49,802 nt of DNA, taken from positions 1-49,802 of the forward strand of contig NZ_JAURWA010000172.1 in NCBI RefSeq assembly GCF_030655195.1. The letters are read 5' to 3'. Made by a program: the position numbers and the translations under genes. The notes under the pieces were generated by a model. It ran no database searches. It worked only from the letters and a program-made list of their open reading frames with translations, and was not told the origin of the DNA. This document shows positions 32,701 to 40,496 of the stretch, one piece after another. The DNA is from Patulibacter sp. (GTDB lineage Bacteria > Actinomycetota > Thermoleophilia > Solirubrobacterales > Solirubrobacteraceae). How positions within the stretch are numbered: the first letter of the stretch is position 1; each line of letters begins with the position of its first letter.

Positions 32701-33645
32701 TCAGCGGCGCCGCGAGGCCCGGATCTCGCCGTCGACCTCGATGTCGTCCCAGCCGTCCTGGCCCAGGAGCCACTCGAGCGCCCGCTTGCGCTCGGCGATC
32801 GCGCCGGGGATGACGTCCCGGGGGAGCGGGCTGCTGGCGCCCCGCAGCTCGTGCTCCTGCACGGCGTAATGGGCGCAGCTCAGGAGGTCCAGGCGGGCGA
32901 GCAACTCGGCCTGCGGGCGCAGCAGCAGCTCGGTCGGGGCGCCGGCCGGCTCGGCGGGGCCGACGGCGGCGAACGCGGAGGGGTGGACGGCGCTGAAGCC
33001 GGTCGGCTCGAGGTCGTCGAGCATCCCGAGCGCCCAGCCCAGGGCGTGCAGGCCCTCGACGCGGCGACCGATCCACGCGCGGTGGGCGGCCAGCTCGCGG
33101 TCGCCCTCCTCGCGGGTGCCCTGGAGGTCGAGGAACGTGCGCTCCTGCGGGGTCGACCACGGCACGAGGCCGCGGCTCTTCAACGACCCGGCGACGTCGG
33201 CGGCGGGGGCGCCGTGGACGGCGTGCAGGACGGCCATCAGCGCGCGGACGCGGTCGACGGCGGCGTCGGCGTCGCGCCGGCGGCCGGCGTAGGCGTCGGC
33301 CACGACCGGCAGGCCGGTGGCCGACGGGGTCAGGCCGACGTGGGCCAGGGTGGCCAGCGAGCCGCGGCGGACCTGCCGCGGGTCGATCCCGAGCAGGTCG
33401 AGCTTGCGGTCCACCACGCGCGTCTCCAGCGCCTCGATCGCCTCGACCTCCGCGGCGTCGGACGGCTTGTCCGACCCGTCGAGCAGGTCGGCCTGCGCCC
33501 GCAGTCCGGTGACCGCGCCGTCGAGCGCGTCCGGGTCGTCGGGGCGGTCCTTCAGGACGGAGACGGCGATGCAGCGGCCGAGCGCCGACTCGACCTCGCG
33601 GACGAGGACGTCGGTCTCGGATCGGGCAGTGCGGAACCGCAACAT
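32701..33645 (-). CDS. DUF4272-domain protein
   Basis: A 314-residue soluble protein with features of DUF4272: RAWIGRRVEGLHALGWALGMLDDL in the middle and the closing ERKRALEWLLGQDGWDDIEVDGEI, which matches the usual 'ER..ALNWL.G...WDDV.TDT' end. The N-terminal half begins MLRFRTARSETDVLVREVESALGR and contains long charged helices. The ATG at 33645 is preferred to the upstream GTG (33675) because TACGGT lies 6 bp before it. Function of the family is unknown. It is divergent from the fused spermidine synthase; two CCTGCAGG palindromes lie between them. Confidence 0.8.
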   Translation of the reverse strand: MLRFRTARSETDVLVREVESALGRCIAVSVLKDRPDDPDALDGAVTGLRAQADLLDGSDKPSDAAEVEAIEALETRVVDRKLDLLGIDPRQVRRGSLATLAHVGLTPSATGLPVVADAYAGRRRDADAAVDRVRALMAVLHAVHGAPAADVAGSLKSRGLVPWSTPQERTFLDLQGTREEGDRELAAHRAWIGRRVEGLHALGWALGMLDDLEPTGFSAVHPSAFAAVGPAEPAGAPTELLLRPQAELLARLDLLSCAHYAVQEHELRGASSPLPRDVIPGAIAERKRALEWLLGQDGWDDIEVDGEIRASRRR

Positions 33646-33651
33646 CCGGCG

Positions 33652-33657
33652 ACCGTA
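33652..33657 (-). promoter_or_regulatory. -10 hexamer TACGGT of the DUF4272 gene
   Basis: TACGGT on the minus strand ends 6 bp before the ATG at 33645 and decides that start. Confidence 0.5.
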
Positions 33658-33692
33658 CTCGGGATCTGCCTGCACCGGGACGCCTGAGAGCG

Positions 33693-33722
33693 GTCCTGCA
33701 GGACGGCGGGGAGCCTGCAGGC
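33693..33722. promoter_or_regulatory. Two adjacent CCTGCAGG palindromes
   Basis: GTCCTGCAGGAC (33693-33704) and GCCTGCAGGC (33713-33722) are both perfect palindromes whose centres are 19 bp apart. They lie upstream of the DUF4272 -10 in the divergent promoter region. A further CCTGCA half occurs at 33669-33674. A dimeric regulator site is plausible. Confidence 0.4.
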
Positions 33723-33849
33723 ACGGGCCGCTGGGCGCGGGGCCGGGGCGGTCCCCCGACGACCCGTGGCTCGGGCTCGGCGGGCGGGCCGGCGGTCGTC
33801 CCGTGGCGCGCTCGGCGGCGCGCCCGGCGCCCCGCGACGACCGACCTCG

Positions 33850-33855
33850 TACGGT
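33850..33855 (+). promoter_or_regulatory. -10 hexamer TACGGT of the spermidine synthase gene
   Basis: TACGGT lies 8 bp before the ATG at 33864. Confidence 0.5.
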
Positions 33856-33863
33856 CCGACCCG

Positions 33864-35318
33864 ATGCGTGCGTGGTGGATCCGGGTCGCGGTGTTCGTCA
33901 GCGGCGTGGTGACCCTGGCGGTGGAGTTCCTCGGGCAGCGGATGCTCTCGCCGCGCTTCGGCGACACGATCGACGTGTGGGGCATCACGATCGCGGCGGT
34001 GCTCGTCGCGATCGCCGTCGGCACCGCGTTCGGCGGTCGCCTGGCCGACCGCCTCCCGTACGCCCGGGCGATCGGCCCGGTGCTGCTCGTCTCCTGCGCC
34101 CTGCTGGCGGCCTGTGCCCTGGTGGGGCCGCCGATCCTCGACTGGTTGAGCCCGCGCACGAGCGACCGCGTCGGGGCGCTGCTCGGCGCCCTCGTCGTGA
34201 TCGTCCCCGGGTGCACGGCGCTGTCGCTGGTGACGCCGATGGCCGTCCGCGTCAGCGTCCGCGAGGACCTCGTGGGCCGGGCCGCCGGCGACCTGAGCGC
34301 CCTGGCGACGCTCGGCGCGGTCCTCGGCTCGATCATCACCCCGTTCTGGCTGATCGGCCTGCTGCCGGTCCCGACGCTGATGCTGCTCTGCGCGGTGCCG
34401 ATCGGCCTGCTCGCGATGCCGGCGCTGGTCCGCAGCCCGGGGACGGCGGTCGCGGCCGTCATGGGCCTGGGGTTCATCGCGGTGGTCGCGGCGCTGCCGA
34501 GCGCGGACACGCTCCGGCCCGGTGACCGGGACGGCTTCGGCACGGTGCGCGCGGTCGTCGACAGCCGCCTGGCCCGCATCGTCATCAGCGACGACGACGA
34601 GCGCCGGGCGATGTACTTCGACCGCCCGCAGGTCGTGCAGTCGCTGATCGACCGGGACCAGCCGCACGTCCCGGCGTCGCCCTACATCGCGGCCGCCACG
34701 ACGCTCGTCTGCCCGAAGGCCCCGCGACGCGTCCTGATGATCGGCCTCGGCGGCGGGGCCCTGCTCGCACCGCTGCGTCGCCTGGTCCCGGACGTCCAGG
34801 TCGACGCCGTCGAGCTCGACCCCCAGGTGATCCGCCTGGCGCGCGAATGGATGGGCGTCCGCGAGCGCCCGGGCGACCGCTTCGTCGCCGGCGACGGACG
34901 CCGGTTCCTCCAGTCCACCGACCGCCGCTACGACCTGATCTACGTCGACGCGTTCTCCGGCGACCGGATGCCCCCGACCCTGGCGACGACCGAGTTCGCG
35001 CGCCTGGCCTCGCAACGGCTTCGCCCCGGCGGCGTCCTCGCCTTCAACGTCCTCACCGTCCCCGAGGCGCCCCTGACCGACGCGATCGCCGCCTCAGCCC
35101 GGACGAGCTTCCCGCAGCTGAGCGCCCAGGAGGCCTCGCCCCGCAGGCGTCTGCAGAACGTCCTCCTGCGCACCGGTCCGCTCCCGCAGGCGGCGTGCGT
35201 GGACCGCGTCCGGACGACCCTGGGCGTCCCGGACCTCGAGGTCGTGCCGCGGGAGCTGCAGCCCCGCGAGGCGCTGACGGACGCCGAGGCGCCGGTGGAC
35301 CAGCTGGCGGGGCTCTGA
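33864..35318 (+). CDS. Membrane-fused spermidine synthase-like protein
   Basis: A 484-residue protein. Residues 1 to about 210 form six or seven membrane helices (WWIRVAVFVSGVVTLAVEFLGQRMLSPRFG, ITIAAVLVAIAVGTAFGG, AGDLSALATLGAVLGSII), the MFS-like unit known from fused spermidine synthases. Residues of about 225-460 are the aminopropyltransferase/methyltransferase fold: VLMIGLGGGALLAPLRR (SAM-type glycine loop), VDAVELDPQVIRLAREW and YDLIYVDAFSGDRMPPTLATTEFARL. The catalytic aspartate expected in spermidine synthases could be in YVDAFSG. Whether it makes polyamines is unknown; many fused members act on other substrates. Confidence 0.88.
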   Translation: MRAWWIRVAVFVSGVVTLAVEFLGQRMLSPRFGDTIDVWGITIAAVLVAIAVGTAFGGRLADRLPYARAIGPVLLVSCALLAACALVGPPILDWLSPRTSDRVGALLGALVVIVPGCTALSLVTPMAVRVSVREDLVGRAAGDLSALATLGAVLGSIITPFWLIGLLPVPTLMLLCAVPIGLLAMPALVRSPGTAVAAVMGLGFIAVVAALPSADTLRPGDRDGFGTVRAVVDSRLARIVISDDDERRAMYFDRPQVVQSLIDRDQPHVPASPYIAAATTLVCPKAPRRVLMIGLGGGALLAPLRRLVPDVQVDAVELDPQVIRLAREWMGVRERPGDRFVAGDGRRFLQSTDRRYDLIYVDAFSGDRMPPTLATTEFARLASQRLRPGGVLAFNVLTVPEAPLTDAIAASARTSFPQLSAQEASPRRRLQNVLLRTGPLPQAACVDRVRTTLGVPDLEVVPRELQPREALTDAEAPVDQLAGL

Positions 35319-35356
35319 GCGGGGGCCGACGGTCGTCGCATCGGGGCCGGAGAACG

Positions 35357-35384
35357 CGAAAGGCCCGCTGGTGCGGGCCTTTCG
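35357..35384. terminator. Strong bidirectional terminator hairpin
   Basis: An 11-bp perfect stem (CGAAAGGCCCG/CGGGCCTTTCG) with a 6-nt loop. It has the A-rich/T-rich edges of a Rho-independent terminator in both directions. It serves the tRNA (minus) and the spermidine synthase gene (plus). Confidence 0.85.
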
Positions 35385-35387
35385 GGA

Positions 35388-35461
35388 TGCCGGAGGAGGG
35401 ACTTGAACCCCCGACACGCGGATTATGATTCCGCTGCTCTAACCGACTGAGCTACTCCGGC
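35388..35461 (-). tRNA. tRNA-Met (CAU anticodon)
   Basis: A 74-nt cloverleaf with acceptor GCCGGAG/CTCCGGC, D stem GCTC/GAGC, anticodon stem GCGGA/TCCGC with loop ATCATAA (anticodon CAU), T stem with TTCAAGT and discriminator A. CCA is not encoded. It lacks the three G-C pairs of the initiator anticodon stem, so it is elongator Met or possibly tRNA-Ile2 (lysidine-modified); Met is more likely. The first 10 nt overlap the end of the upstream PH-domain gene on the same strand. Confidence 0.93.
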
Positions 35462-37317
35462 GGGGCGACGGAGGATAGCGAGCCGTCGCGACGGACGGCG
35501 GGTGACGGTGCGCGGGTGGTGCGGGCGACCACGGCGCGCTGCAGGTCGTCGGCCACGTCGTCGTCCAGATGGCGGACCTCGCCGGTCCGGCCGGTGGCCA
35601 GCGCGACGACGAACGTCGCCAGCCCGGCGCGACGTTGGAAGGGCTGGGTGCGGTGCTGGACGCGCTGCACCCGGCGGGGGAGGGCGACGAGCGTCGTGCG
35701 GGCGATGAGCTGCGAGCGGACCGTGAGCGTCCCGGGACCCAGCGCCCATCCGGCGCCGCGCCAGCGCGCCTCGCCCAGGGCGAGGCCGACGACCGGGACG
35801 AGGATCGCGAGCAGGTCGACGTCCTCGGGCAGCGTCACCAGGAGGACGAACGCGGGCAGCAGCGAGAGCAGCACCGGGACCGTCCAGTACCGCCGCCGCG
35901 CGCGGGCCGGCGGGCGCTGCAGCCGCTCGTCGGTCCACGGCAGCTCGGGGAGCATCCGCTCCAGCAGGGCCGGGAGCTCGCTGCGGTGGACCAGCGGCAC
36001 GAGCGTGCGGGTCAGCTCGGAGTCCCCGCGGTAGCCGGCGACCTCGACCTGCACGGTGGCGTACCCCAGCGGCCGTCGTAGGAGTCCTTCGACGATCCGG
36101 ATCCCGTGGATGCGGTCCAGCGGGATCGTGCCGGTGCGCTCGGTGATCAGGCCGCGGCGGACCCGCAAGCGGCGGTCGTCGCGGACGACGGTGAACTCCG
36201 CGAACGCCAGGACGGTGCCCGCGACGGAGACGGCCGCGGCCAGCAGCAGGCCGATGATCACGAAGACGACGATCGTCATCGCGTTCGCGCCACTCAGCTC
36301 GTCCTCGACGCGGTCGGTGATGCTGCGTGGCAGCAGGTCCTGGCCCTGCGACAAGACCGACCCGACGAGCACGGCGACGAGGCCGAGCTGCGGTCCGGTG
36401 AGCGCCGCGGTGACGAGCTGTCGGGAGGTGATCGCGTAGACGGGGGCGGGGGAGGGGGCGAGCGCCGCGGCGTGGACCGGGACGCGGTCGACGCCCTGGC
36501 CGGTCCGACCACCCTGGCCGCGGTGGTCGATCGGGCTGCCGTGGTCGACCGAGCCAACGTGGTCGACCCGGCCGTCCGGGCCGGGCGATGAGGACGGTCC
36601 GCCCGGAGGCGCCCATCCGTCCGTGCGGTCCAGTGCGTCGGCCCCGACCCGGCCCGGCGTCCCGGCCCATCCGTCCGCGCGGTCCGGCGCGCCGACCCCG
36701 TCGCGGCCCGGTGCCCCGGCGCCCACCGCCGCCGACCCCGGCGCGCCCGCCCCGGCGTGCCCGAGCGCGGCCCGCAGGCGCTCGGCCTCCTCCGTCGTCA
36801 GGGCGTCGAGGCGCAGCTCCGCGGCCTTGCCGCCACCGGCGGTCTGGACCTCGAGCGCGACGAGCCCGAACACGCGTTGGATCAACCCGCGGCTGGTGTC
36901 GAGTGCCGAGATCCGCGATGCGGGGACGACGCGCTCGCGCCGGGCCAGGACGCCGCTGCGCACGCGGAGGGTCCCGTCGACGACCGCGTAGCGCGTCGCC
37001 CACCACTCGACAGCGCGAAGGCCGATCACGATCGCCGACAGGGCCAGCGCCGCGGGGACGGCCCACTCGCGCAGCCCGACGGCCAGCCCGATGAACGCGG
37101 GCACGAGCCCGCGCAGCACGGAGAGCGCGCGGGTCAGGACCCACGCGGGGTGCATGCGGCGCTCGTCGACCTCCGTCGCGCCGTCACCGGTCGGGCGGTC
37201 GCCGGTCGCCCCGTCGCCGGTCGCCCCGTCGCCGGTCGGCCCACCCGCCGTCGGCCCACCGCCCGTCGCCGCACCTCTCGTCGCCCCGTCGACCGGCGGC
37301 TCCGGCTCAGACGTCAT
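35452..37317 (-). CDS. PH-domain membrane protein (YdbT-like)
   Basis: A 621-residue membrane protein with three bacterial PH (bPH2) repeats: YAVVDGTLRVRSGVLARRERVVPASRIS, FTVVRDDRRLRVRRGLITERTGTIPLDRIHGIRI, and LTVRSQLIARTTLVALPRRVQRVQH. Helix pairs lie between them (LSVLRGLVPAFIGLAVGL, TIVVFVIIGLLLAAAVSVAG, YWTVPVLLSLLPAFVLLVTL). Two low-complexity stretches are unusual: a TGDGA-type repeat at the N-terminus and a Gly/Asp/His-rich linker of about 100 residues in the middle. It overlaps the small PH protein by 11 bp. Its TAG stop lies inside the tRNA-Met gene (bases 8-10 of the tRNA). Confidence 0.85.
   Translation of the reverse strand: MTSEPEPPVDGATRGAATGGGPTAGGPTGDGATGDGATGDRPTGDGATEVDERRMHPAWVLTRALSVLRGLVPAFIGLAVGLREWAVPAALALSAIVIGLRAVEWWATRYAVVDGTLRVRSGVLARRERVVPASRISALDTSRGLIQRVFGLVALEVQTAGGGKAAELRLDALTTEEAERLRAALGHAGAGAPGSAAVGAGAPGRDGVGAPDRADGWAGTPGRVGADALDRTDGWAPPGGPSSSPGPDGRVDHVGSVDHGSPIDHRGQGGRTGQGVDRVPVHAAALAPSPAPVYAITSRQLVTAALTGPQLGLVAVLVGSVLSQGQDLLPRSITDRVEDELSGANAMTIVVFVIIGLLLAAAVSVAGTVLAFAEFTVVRDDRRLRVRRGLITERTGTIPLDRIHGIRIVEGLLRRPLGYATVQVEVAGYRGDSELTRTLVPLVHRSELPALLERMLPELPWTDERLQRPPARARRRYWTVPVLLSLLPAFVLLVTLPEDVDLLAILVPVVGLALGEARWRGAGWALGPGTLTVRSQLIARTTLVALPRRVQRVQHRTQPFQRRAGLATFVVALATGRTGEVRHLDDDVADDLQRAVVARTTRAPSPAVRRDGSLSSVAPPE
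37183..37257 (-). repeat. 15-bp tandem repeat in PH-protein N-terminus
   Basis: About five 15-bp units (GTCGCCGGTCGCCCC and variants) in tandem, encoding TGDGA/TGDRP on the minus strand. Two adjacent units are identical. Length changes of whole units would keep the frame. Confidence 0.7.
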
Positions 37318-37813
37318 CGGGCACCCGCGCGAGCACGGCCACGCGGGCCCGGATCCGCTCGGCCTCGGGAGCGTCGAGCGCGGGGATCGTCACGGAGCCC
37401 GCGGCGGTGTGCAGCTCGATCTCGGCCAGGCCCATGCGGGTGGACAGCGGCCCGCGGTGCAGGTCGACGTGCTGGACGCGGACCATCGGCACGACGGTGC
37501 GGGTCACCACGACCAGACCCTCGTGCAGGTCGACCTCCTCCTCGCCGATCGCGTACCACCAGATCCGGCGCCGGATGCGCGGGACGAGGACGATCACCGC
37601 GGCGGCGGCGGCCCAGGCGGCGACGCCCAGGACGACCCGCAGGGCGGGGGAGACGTCGACCAGGATCAGGACGACCGTCGCGACGATGCACGCCGGGACC
37701 AGCCAGAGCGCCAGGCCCAGACGCCAGTAGGGGACGGCGCGCGCGGAGAGCTGACGGCGGCCGTCGTCGCCGGGCAGCGGCGGGCGCGCGACGGCGGGTG
37801 CGGGCTCGGTCAC
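37307..37813 (-). CDS. Small PH-domain membrane protein (YdbS-like)
   Basis: A 168-residue protein with two membrane helices (LGLALWLVPACIVATVVLILV, LRVVLGVAAWAAAAAVIVLV) and one bPH2 domain: IWWYAIGEEEVDLHEGLVVVTRTVVPMVRVQHVDLHRGPLSTRMGLAEIELHTAAG. The GTG at 37813 has TAGTGT 7 bp upstream. It is the first gene of a pair with the larger PH protein; the same YdbS-YdbT pairing occurs widely, with a proposed role in envelope stress. Confidence 0.87.
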   Translation of the reverse strand: MTEPAPAVARPPLPGDDGRRQLSARAVPYWRLGLALWLVPACIVATVVLILVDVSPALRVVLGVAAWAAAAAVIVLVPRIRRRIWWYAIGEEEVDLHEGLVVVTRTVVPMVRVQHVDLHRGPLSTRMGLAEIELHTAAGSVTIPALDAPEAERIRARVAVLARVPDDV

Positions 37814-37820
37814 CGGGCGG

Positions 37821-37826
37821 ACACTA
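37821..37826 (-). promoter_or_regulatory. -10 hexamer TAGTGT of the PH gene pair
   Basis: TAGTGT on the minus strand ends 7 bp before the GTG at 37813. Confidence 0.45.
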
Positions 37827-37866
37827 CGGGCCGCACCGGCCCGCACGGCCCGGGACGCCACTCGGC

Positions 37867-37872
37867 TAGCGT
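37867..37872 (+). promoter_or_regulatory. -10 hexamer TAGCGT of the formimidoyltransferase gene
   Basis: TAGCGT lies 8 bp before the ATG at 37881. The 67-bp divergent region holds two back-to-back leaderless promoters. Confidence 0.45.
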
Positions 37873-37880
37873 CGACCGGG

Positions 37881-38846
37881 ATGTCCTCCGCCCAGCCGTC
37901 GCCCGATCCGACCACCCCCGGCGCCCCGCCGCTGCTGGTGGCGGTGCCGAACGTCAGCGAGGGCCGCGACCGCGCGGCGATCGACGCGATCACCGCCGCC
38001 TACGCCGCAGGCGCGCCCGCCGGCGCCGCCGCCCGTCCGGGCGATCCGGCGCCCGCGTGCGTCCTCGACGTCCACTCCGACCCCGACCACCACCGCACGG
38101 TCCACACGCTCGCCGGGGCGCCGGGGGCGCTCGCCGACGCGCTGCTGGCCGGGGCCGAGGAGGCGATCGCCCGGATCGACCTCGGCACGCCGCGCGGCGT
38201 CCATCCGCACGTCGGGGCCCTCGACGTGTGTCCGGTCGTCTTCCTCGACGAGGACCGGCGCGGCGCCGCGGTCCTCGAGGCGCTGGCCGTCGCCGAGGCG
38301 CTCGGCGATCTCGGCCTGCCCGTGTTCCTCTACGGCGAGCTCGGCGACGGCCGGGCCCGCGCCGACGTCCGGCGCGGCGGCGTCGCGGCGCTGGCCGAGC
38401 GGATGGCCGCCGGCGAGCTTCGGCCGGACTTCGGGCCCGCCGCGCCGCACCCGACCGCCGGCGCCGTCCTCGTCGCGGCGCGTCCGCCGCTCCTGGCCTT
38501 CAACGTCGAGCTGGCCCCGCCGTCGACGGTCGAGCACGCCCGGGCGATCGCCGCGGCGATCCGCGAGGGCGGCCCCGACGGGCTGCCGGGTGTCCGCGCC
38601 ATCGGCTTCGGGCTCGAGCACGCGGAGGGCCTGGCCGCCGGCGGCGAGGTCGTGGCGCAGGTCTCGTGCAACGTCGAGGACCACCGCGCGGTGCCGCTGG
38701 CCGAGCTCGTGCGGGCGATCGCCCTGCACGCCCCGGTGGCGGCCTGCGAGGTCATCGGTCTGCCGCCCGCCGCAGCGTTCGATGGCTTCCCCGAGCACGT
38801 CGTCGTGCGGAACCGCCGCACGATCGAGGACGCGATCGCGGGCTGA
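37881..38846 (+). CDS. ftcD: Glutamate formimidoyltransferase
   Basis: A 321-residue enzyme that moves the formimino group from N-formiminoglutamate to tetrahydrofolate, the last step of one histidine degradation route. Signatures are VAVPNVSEGRD at the start, VHSDPDHHRTVHTLAG, and HPHVGALDVCPVVFL, which form the active site. LPVFLYGEL and CNVEDHRAVPLAELVRAI follow. It lacks the cyclodeaminase half found in the fused animal FtcD. No other hut gene is adjacent, so it may have its own promoter and possibly a separate folate role. Confidence 0.93.
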   Translation: MSSAQPSPDPTTPGAPPLLVAVPNVSEGRDRAAIDAITAAYAAGAPAGAAARPGDPAPACVLDVHSDPDHHRTVHTLAGAPGALADALLAGAEEAIARIDLGTPRGVHPHVGALDVCPVVFLDEDRRGAAVLEALAVAEALGDLGLPVFLYGELGDGRARADVRRGGVAALAERMAAGELRPDFGPAAPHPTAGAVLVAARPPLLAFNVELAPPSTVEHARAIAAAIREGGPDGLPGVRAIGFGLEHAEGLAAGGEVVAQVSCNVEDHRAVPLAELVRAIALHAPVAACEVIGLPPAAAFDGFPEHVVVRNRRTIEDAIAG

Positions 38847-38871
38847 AGGATCCTGGTCTTCGGCCGGGGCC

Positions 38872-38924
38872 CCGTTCTTCGGCACGTTTCCCTCGCCAGG
38901 CGGGGCGAACGTTCGGGAGAACGG
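38872..38924. terminator. Long imperfect hairpin after ftcD
   Basis: Arms 38872-38888 and 38908-38924 pair at 14 of 17 positions plus one G-U, around a 19-nt loop. It lies 25 bp after the ftcD stop. No U tract follows. A terminator is the simplest reading, but the stem is longer than any other terminator here. Confidence 0.45.
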
Positions 38925-39037
38925 TGGGATGGGGGTGCGGGTCCGACCGTCGCGGCCCACAGCACGCCGGACGCGACGCCACTCCCGCGGCCCGGGACTC
39001 GCAGCGCCCTCTCGCCGGCCTCCGTACTCGCCCGGCC

Positions 39038-40294
39038 TCAGCCCCCGGTACGCGCCTGGTGCTGCACGCGCCGCCGCGGCGCGGGGCGCCCGACCAGCGC
39101 GACCTCGCCCGCGATCGTCCGCCGCATCAGGGCGCGGGTGCGGGCCTGGTCACCGCCGGTGACGGCCAGCGCCCACATGAGCTTCACCGTCGCCGTCGAG
39201 GTCAGGACGCCGGGGAGGAACCCGATGCCCGACGCCGTCAGGCTCGGCAGCGACGGGTAGTACGAGCCGGCGACCTCGGGGGCGGCGGCCACCGTGCCGA
39301 CGACCACGCCGCCGCGTGCGGTGACGTGCTCGGCCAGCCGGGAGAGCGACGCGTCGTCGTCGCCCGTCGGGCCGGTCGCGCAGGGGTAGAGCTCGGCGAC
39401 GACCCCCAGCAGCCCGCCCGCGTCGACGGCCGCCTCCAGCGCGGTCACCGGCAGGCCGGGGTGGACCCGCAGCTCGAGCACGCGCGGGTCGAAGCGCGCG
39501 ACCCGCGGGTGCTCCGTCACGCCGATCGCGGCGCCCGCCCGCGCAGCGGACCAGCCGTTGACCGGGGTGGTGCCGTTGGCGCCCGGGGTGTCGAGCCCGT
39601 CGAGGACCGCCGAGACCGGGCCGGCGGGACCGTCGGCCATCGCGCCGAGGCGCTGCTCCGACGTCGGACCGAGCGGCTGGGGGAGCGGCCACGGCACCAG
39701 CCGGCGCATGCGTCCGCGCTCGACGACGGCGACCGGCCCGCCGTTGGGCGAGACGAACGCCCGGCCGGAGGCGCGCTCCTTGCGCACGCGGGTTCCCAGG
39801 TGGACCAGCGCGTCGCCGTCCGGGGTGCCGGCAAAGACGAGGTAGACGCCGTCGGGGAGCGTCCGCAGGGCGACGAGGGCGGCGCGGACGTTGTTCTTCG
39901 CGTCGCTCTCCTCGGCGTCGGGCGGCAGGTTGCTGCCGGTCAGGACGATCGGCAGCCGCAGGTCGGCCAGCGCGAAGGACAGCGCGGCCGCCGCGTAGGC
40001 CATGGTGTCGGAGCCGTGCAGGACGCAGATCGCGTCGACCCCCCGCTCGGCGAGCTTGCGGCACGAGGTGGCGATCGCCTCCCAGTCCGACGGCCGCGCC
40101 TCCTCCGAGTGCAGCTCGACGGGGCGCTCGATCGACAGCTGGTGCGCCCCGAACGCGGCGAGCGGACCGCTGAGCCAGCCCGGCATCCCCGCGGCGTTGG
40201 GGCCCCGCATGAGCCGGACGACGTCGGAGTCGCCCGGGGAGGTCGAGCCGATCGTGCCTCCGGTGAGGACGAGGCCGAGGCGCATGCGCGACAT
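39038..40294 (-). CDS. L-asparaginase (type I/II family)
   Basis: A 418-residue asparaginase-fold amidohydrolase. It carries TGGTIGS with the first nucleophile Thr11, HGSDTM where the second active-site Thr-Asp pair lies, and TGSNLPPDAEESDAKNNVRAAL with the catalytic lysine. At the position of E. coli AnsB Thr89 it has Ser (GSDT instead of GTDT), which keeps a hydroxyl. The C-terminal part ELRVHPGLPVTALEAAVDAGGLLGVV is also typical. The start ATG at 40294 is supported by TACCCT 9 bp upstream; an in-frame ATG at 40285 is possible. GatD is an alternative, but no GatE is nearby. Confidence 0.9.
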   Translation of the reverse strand: MSRMRLGLVLTGGTIGSTSPGDSDVVRLMRGPNAAGMPGWLSGPLAAFGAHQLSIERPVELHSEEARPSDWEAIATSCRKLAERGVDAICVLHGSDTMAYAAAALSFALADLRLPIVLTGSNLPPDAEESDAKNNVRAALVALRTLPDGVYLVFAGTPDGDALVHLGTRVRKERASGRAFVSPNGGPVAVVERGRMRRLVPWPLPQPLGPTSEQRLGAMADGPAGPVSAVLDGLDTPGANGTTPVNGWSAARAGAAIGVTEHPRVARFDPRVLELRVHPGLPVTALEAAVDAGGLLGVVAELYPCATGPTGDDDASLSRLAEHVTARGGVVVGTVAAAPEVAGSYYPSLPSLTASGIGFLPGVLTSTATVKLMWALAVTGGDQARTRALMRRTIAGEVALVGRPAPRRRVQHQARTGG

Positions 40295-40303
40295 CTCCGA
40301 GAG

Positions 40304-40309
40304 AGGGTA
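40304..40309 (-). promoter_or_regulatory. -10 hexamer TACCCT of the asparaginase gene
   Basis: TACCCT on the minus strand ends 9 bp before the ATG at 40294. Apart from this and the -10 at 40480-40485, I see nothing else in the 202-bp divergent region. Confidence 0.4.
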
Positions 40310-40479
40310 CGCCAGCCCGGTGTGCGGCCCGTCGGCACGGTCGGCGGCCCGTCCGCGCCGTGCGACGGCGGCCCCGGCCCGCCGTGGCCGGACGACCGGC
40401 TCGCGCCCGTCGGCGTCGCCACGGGGCGTCGCGTCGGCGCACGGGGCCGACGGGGTCGGCGGGCCCGCACGCGCGTCGA

Positions 40480-40485
40480 TACGCT
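40480..40485 (+). promoter_or_regulatory. -10 hexamer TACGCT of the membrane-protein gene
   Basis: TACGCT lies 11 bp before the ATG at 40497, slightly further than in the other genes. A GGAG follows it. Confidence 0.4.
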
Positions 40486-40496
40486 GGAGCGCGCAG

